Positions 7,223 to 8,628 of a stretch of DNA of 8,628 nt are shown here, one piece after another. The notes beneath the pieces are model-generated. The model saw only the letters and a list, made by a program, of their open reading frames with translations, did not search any database and was not told the DNA's origin. The stretch is from Nitrosopumilaceae archaeon (lineage in GTDB: Archaea; Thermoproteota; Nitrososphaeria; Nitrososphaerales; Nitrosopumilaceae): the NCBI GenBank assembly GCA_007571225.1, contig RKRU01000052.1, positions 1 to 8,628 of the forward strand, in the 5' to 3' direction. Every line of letters starts with the position of its first letter. The stretch's first letter is position 1. Made by a program: the position numbers and the translations under genes.

Positions 7223-7230
7223 TAATTAAT
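7223..7230 (-). promoter_or_regulatory. TATA box for the moxR operon
   Basis: The minus strand reads ATTAATTA 28 to 21 nt before GTG 7202. This matches the geometry of the other leaderless starts in the window and supports the GTG as the true start. Confidence 0.5.
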
Positions 7231-7314
7231 CTGTAATCTGTGGTGGCGGCGGAGGGTGTGATGCTGGTGTGGCGGGTGTGTGATGCTGGTAGTGGTGATG
7301 TAGTGGAGGGTACG

Positions 7315-7398
7315 GTGTGGTGGAGAGTGTGGTGGAGAGTGTGTGGTGTGGTGGAGAGTGTGTGGTGTGGTGGAGAGTGTGTGGTGTGGTGGAGAGGG
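7315..7398. repeat. Tandem array of a 19-bp unit
   Basis: The unit GTGTGGTGGAGAGTGTGTG occurs twice exactly (7346-7364, 7365-7383). A third copy is cut after 15 nt (7384-7398, ending GAGGG), and two shortened copies come before (7315-7330, 7331-7345). Near-identical units suggest recent slippage expansion, so copy number may vary between strains. Confidence 0.95.
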
Positions 7399-7504
7399 CA
7401 CTACCAGTCAGATGGGCATCAGATTTTTCAGGTGCTAGCTTGGTTTCGCCATATCCCTCAGGTGTAGCTGGCACTACCAGTCAGATGGGCATCGGATTTT
7501 CAGG
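7397..7504. repeat. Imperfect direct duplication, 73-bp period
   Basis: Bases 7397-7432 and 7470-7504 match except for one A/G change and one T indel, starting GGCACTACCAGTCAGATGGG and ending TTTTCAGG. Weaker similarity follows (TTGGTTTCGCC after copy 1, CCGGTTTCAGC after copy 2). The sequence TCAGGTG(C)TAGCT also recurs at 7428-7440 and 7458-7469. The repeat directly abuts the 19-bp array. It has no recognised coding role. Confidence 0.9.
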
Positions 7505-7562
7505 CATGCCATGCCGGTTTCAGCGATTTGTAAAACATTGTGGTTGGCCGAGTTGAAAAACC

Positions 7563-7587
7563 CCCGTATCGGGAAGGGCCTTTTTTT
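7563..7587 (+). terminator. Hairpin plus T-tract, possible terminator
   Basis: CCCG-TAT-CGGG (7563-7573) is followed after seven bases by seven T (7581-7587). This resembles a terminator on the plus strand. No plus-strand gene ends upstream in this intergenic region, so it would serve an unrecognised transcript or may be fortuitous. Confidence 0.25.
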
Positions 7588-7630
7588 GTAAAAAGCTCTA
7601 ATTTGGCTCCGTATGTTGCAGGCCAATGGA

Positions 7631-7646
7631 TAAAAATTATAATTTA
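7631..7646 (+). promoter_or_regulatory. TATA region of the right-edge secreted protein gene
   Basis: The AT-rich stretch TAAAAATTATAATTTA should place the transcription start near 7660-7670. This would give a leader of about 40-50 nt before ATG 7710, unlike the leaderless genes elsewhere in the window. Confidence 0.5.
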
Positions 7647-7656
7647 ATGGTGTACA

Positions 7657-7682
7657 GGCGCATGCCGGATGCTCCGGCCGCC
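7657..7682 (+). promoter_or_regulatory. Hairpin at the 5' end of the leader
   Basis: GCCGGA (7664-7669) and TCCGGC (7673-7678) pair perfectly around a TGC loop. GGCG (7657-7660) and CGCC (7679-7682) extend the stem across a three-base bulge. No T-run follows, so it is not a terminator. If transcribed, it would sit at or near the mRNA 5' end upstream of the ribosome-binding site. Confidence 0.45.
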
Positions 7683-7706
7683 CCAACAGTGGTGTATGGA
7701 GGATAA
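7662..7706 (+). CDS. Possible 14-aa leader peptide
   Basis: A 15-codon ORF (MPDAPAAPTVVYGG, stop TAA) begins 31 nt after the start of the TATA region, so it could be translated from a leaderless mRNA. An in-frame ATG at 7647 would lengthen it to 19 residues but lies too close to the TATA box. Its last Gly codons form the GGAGG ribosome-binding site of the next gene, and its stop lies 3 nt before that gene's ATG. This layout would allow coupling, but so short an ORF may be chance. Confidence 0.25.
   Translation: MPDAPAAPTVVYGG
7698..7702 (+). promoter_or_regulatory. Shine-Dalgarno GGAGG
   Basis: GGAGG lies seven bases before ATG 7710 and fixes that start. It is the only strong, well-spaced Shine-Dalgarno sequence I see before a gene in this window. 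Confidence 0.8.
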
Positions 7707-7709
7707 AAA

Positions 7710-8628
7710 ATGTTCTATTTTTATCTGCACGATCTGCGCGCGTATCTTCTACTACTGTTCATGATATCCTTGGCCTCCTTTGGTGTCGTACATGCTCAGA
7801 CGAACGAAATTGCAGTTACTTGGATGATAGAGGGGCCGCCGAATGAAAAACTGCAGGCAAACAAACCTGTCGGGGATGACGCAGGCCACATTTCATTATA
7901 CTCCAACGACACAATCTGGATTGAGGTTGCAGGAATTGAGCCGGCCCCAGATACGGAATATAAATATGATTATTTTGTTACGGGAAACGAGTATGCTAGG
8001 GACGGGTATAAAATTATGATCCATTCCACAGAGGGGCAGATTCTAAACGAGGCAATCATAGAACAACGGGAGTTGCAAACTGAAAACTTTGGACACAAGA
8101 TACGATACTATGACCGGTTTTCTGATGGTTACGTGGAGATTGCCGAGGCATTGTTGGATCCGCTGTCCGAACAGAAATATTTTATCAGTGGTTCTACATA
8201 TGATTATAATATTAACTCCAACCTAGAACTCTATGTGGCCGAACGAGGTTACTCGTTGGACAACCTAGTTGCGGTTCCAAACGATGTGTTCTCCCCCAAA
8301 CAGTTTACATATGGACGCTCTGCACATCAGGAGAGCCGTGTTACAGGTGAGGCAGTAGGTGATCTTAGGGGATATTCGCCCAACTATGCCATACTTGACG
8401 AGGCCGAGCTCGCCCAGCGCATGATGGAGTCTTTTTCAGGCCAGGTTGATTACATACTGGACTCGGTACTGGCTGTGCCCGTACTAGAACCACAATCACC
8501 CGAACTATACACAATAACCTCGGGATCTCTTACTGATGTAAAGCATGCGGGGACCGATGAGGCAGACGCCGTTGATACGGTGACCGGTGACATCCCAGAA
8601 TCTGCTGTAGATGCTGCCCGGCCCGACC
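7710..8628 (+). CDS. Secreted protein of unknown function (3' end outside window)
   Basis: The frame is open for 306 codons to the right edge. The start at 7710 is set by GGAGG seven bases upstream and a clear signal peptide (hydrophobic YLLLLFMISLASFGVVHA, cleavage before QTNE at ~29/30). The mature part is acidic and aromatic-rich (EYKYDYFV, RYYDRFSDGY, STYDYNINSN), probably largely beta-structured. It becomes Asp/Ala/Thr-rich towards the edge, perhaps a linker. It contains no cysteine and no second membrane segment so far, and no NAGWW repeat appears within the visible part, though the C-terminus is missing. I do not recognise a family. Codons at about 7950-8220 are more AT-rich than in the moxR operon (many TAT, AAA, ATT), and this gene uses Shine-Dalgarno initiation. 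Both facts hint at a different history, but weakly. Confidence 0.85.
   Translation, partial: MFYFYLHDLRAYLLLLFMISLASFGVVHAQTNEIAVTWMIEGPPNEKLQANKPVGDDAGHISLYSNDTIWIEVAGIEPAPDTEYKYDYFVTGNEYARDGYKIMIHSTEGQILNEAIIEQRELQTENFGHKIRYYDRFSDGYVEIAEALLDPLSEQKYFISGSTYDYNINSNLELYVAERGYSLDNLVAVPNDVFSPKQFTYGRSAHQESRVTGEAVGDLRGYSPNYAILDEAELAQRMMESFSGQVDYILDSVLAVPVLEPQSPELYTITSGSLTDVKHAGTDEADAVDTVTGDIPESAVDAARPD

Larger units (their letters stand above)
7203..7709. other. Repeat-rich divergent intergenic region
   Basis: No convincing gene occupies these 507 bp, apart from a possible short leader ORF near the right end. In order they hold: the moxR promoter; a GG-run block (7242-7256); an 11-nt direct repeat GTGATGCTGGT (7258-7268, 7280-7290); a 19-bp tandem array (7315-7398); a 73-bp imperfect duplication (7397 to ~7530); a hairpin with T-tract (7563-7587); and the promoter and leader of the plus-strand gene. 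Between about 7241 and 7398 the plus strand has very few C residues. The open frame on the minus strand at 7226-7474 is only the translation of these repeats (His/Thr/Pro-rich). Confidence 0.8.

Noticed and set aside
7226..7474. 82-codon minus-strand frame rich in His, Thr and Pro
   Set aside because: It is a direct translation of the 19-bp tandem array and adjoining repeats, with no signal, domain or ribosome-binding site.
7315..7504. Possible CRISPR array
   Set aside because: Units are directly adjacent with no unique spacers, the 73-bp repeat occurs only twice, and no cas gene is nearby.
7397..7504. C/D-box small RNA in the 73-bp duplication
   Set aside because: The minus strand has CTGA words and a TGATG, but box sequence and spacing do not fit a proper C/D pair.
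7240..7556. Plus-strand Gly/Val/Trp-rich frames across the same repeats
   Set aside because: Low-complexity products of G/T-rich tandem repeats; no supporting start signals.

Overview
The window looks like chromosomal DNA of a marine ammonia-oxidising archaeon (Nitrososphaerota/Thaumarchaeota, probably Nitrosopumilus/Cenarchaeum-like). The main reason is the paired C-terminal 'IPxWIKxNAGWWxxxQIDDxxFV' repeats on secreted proteins, which I know from that group. Supporting signs are TATA boxes at leaderless spacing, frequent AUA and AGG/AGA codons, and short genes joined by ATGA overlaps. No database was searched, so the assignment rests on recognition.

Left part, 1-3201, minus strand. A 574-aa secreted protein ends in two NAGWW repeats. 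It is followed by a 68-aa cytoplasmic-looking protein with its own apparent promoter. A second secreted protein then starts on a 4-nt ATGA overlap and runs off the left edge after 414 codons. The two secreted proteins are divergent paralogues.

Middle, 3202-4271. A divergent intergenic region leads to a plus-strand gene for a 237-aa secreted protein. It is essentially the C-terminal module (Ig-like domain plus two NAGWW repeats) of the 574-aa protein across the gap. It ends tail to tail with the next operon, 119 bp away.

Right-centre, 4272-7202, minus strand. A compact three-gene operon, transcribed moxR -> DUF58 -> batA with 4-nt and 11-nt overlaps, encodes a MoxR AAA+ ATPase, a soluble DUF58/VWA-like protein with a full MIDAS, and a membrane-anchored VWA protein. 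Charge distribution predicts that the membrane-anchored VWA domain faces outside. That is the compartment where the neighbouring secreted proteins should be, so a role in handling or assembling envelope proteins is a reasonable but unproven hypothesis.

Right part, 7203-8628. A roughly 500-bp repeat-rich intergenic region holds a GG-run segment, a 19-bp tandem array, a 73-bp imperfect duplication and a hairpin with a T-tract. After it comes a plus-strand gene for a secreted protein of unknown function, which runs off the right edge. This gene differs from the others in having a strong Shine-Dalgarno sequence and a leader with a hairpin and a possible 14-aa leader peptide.
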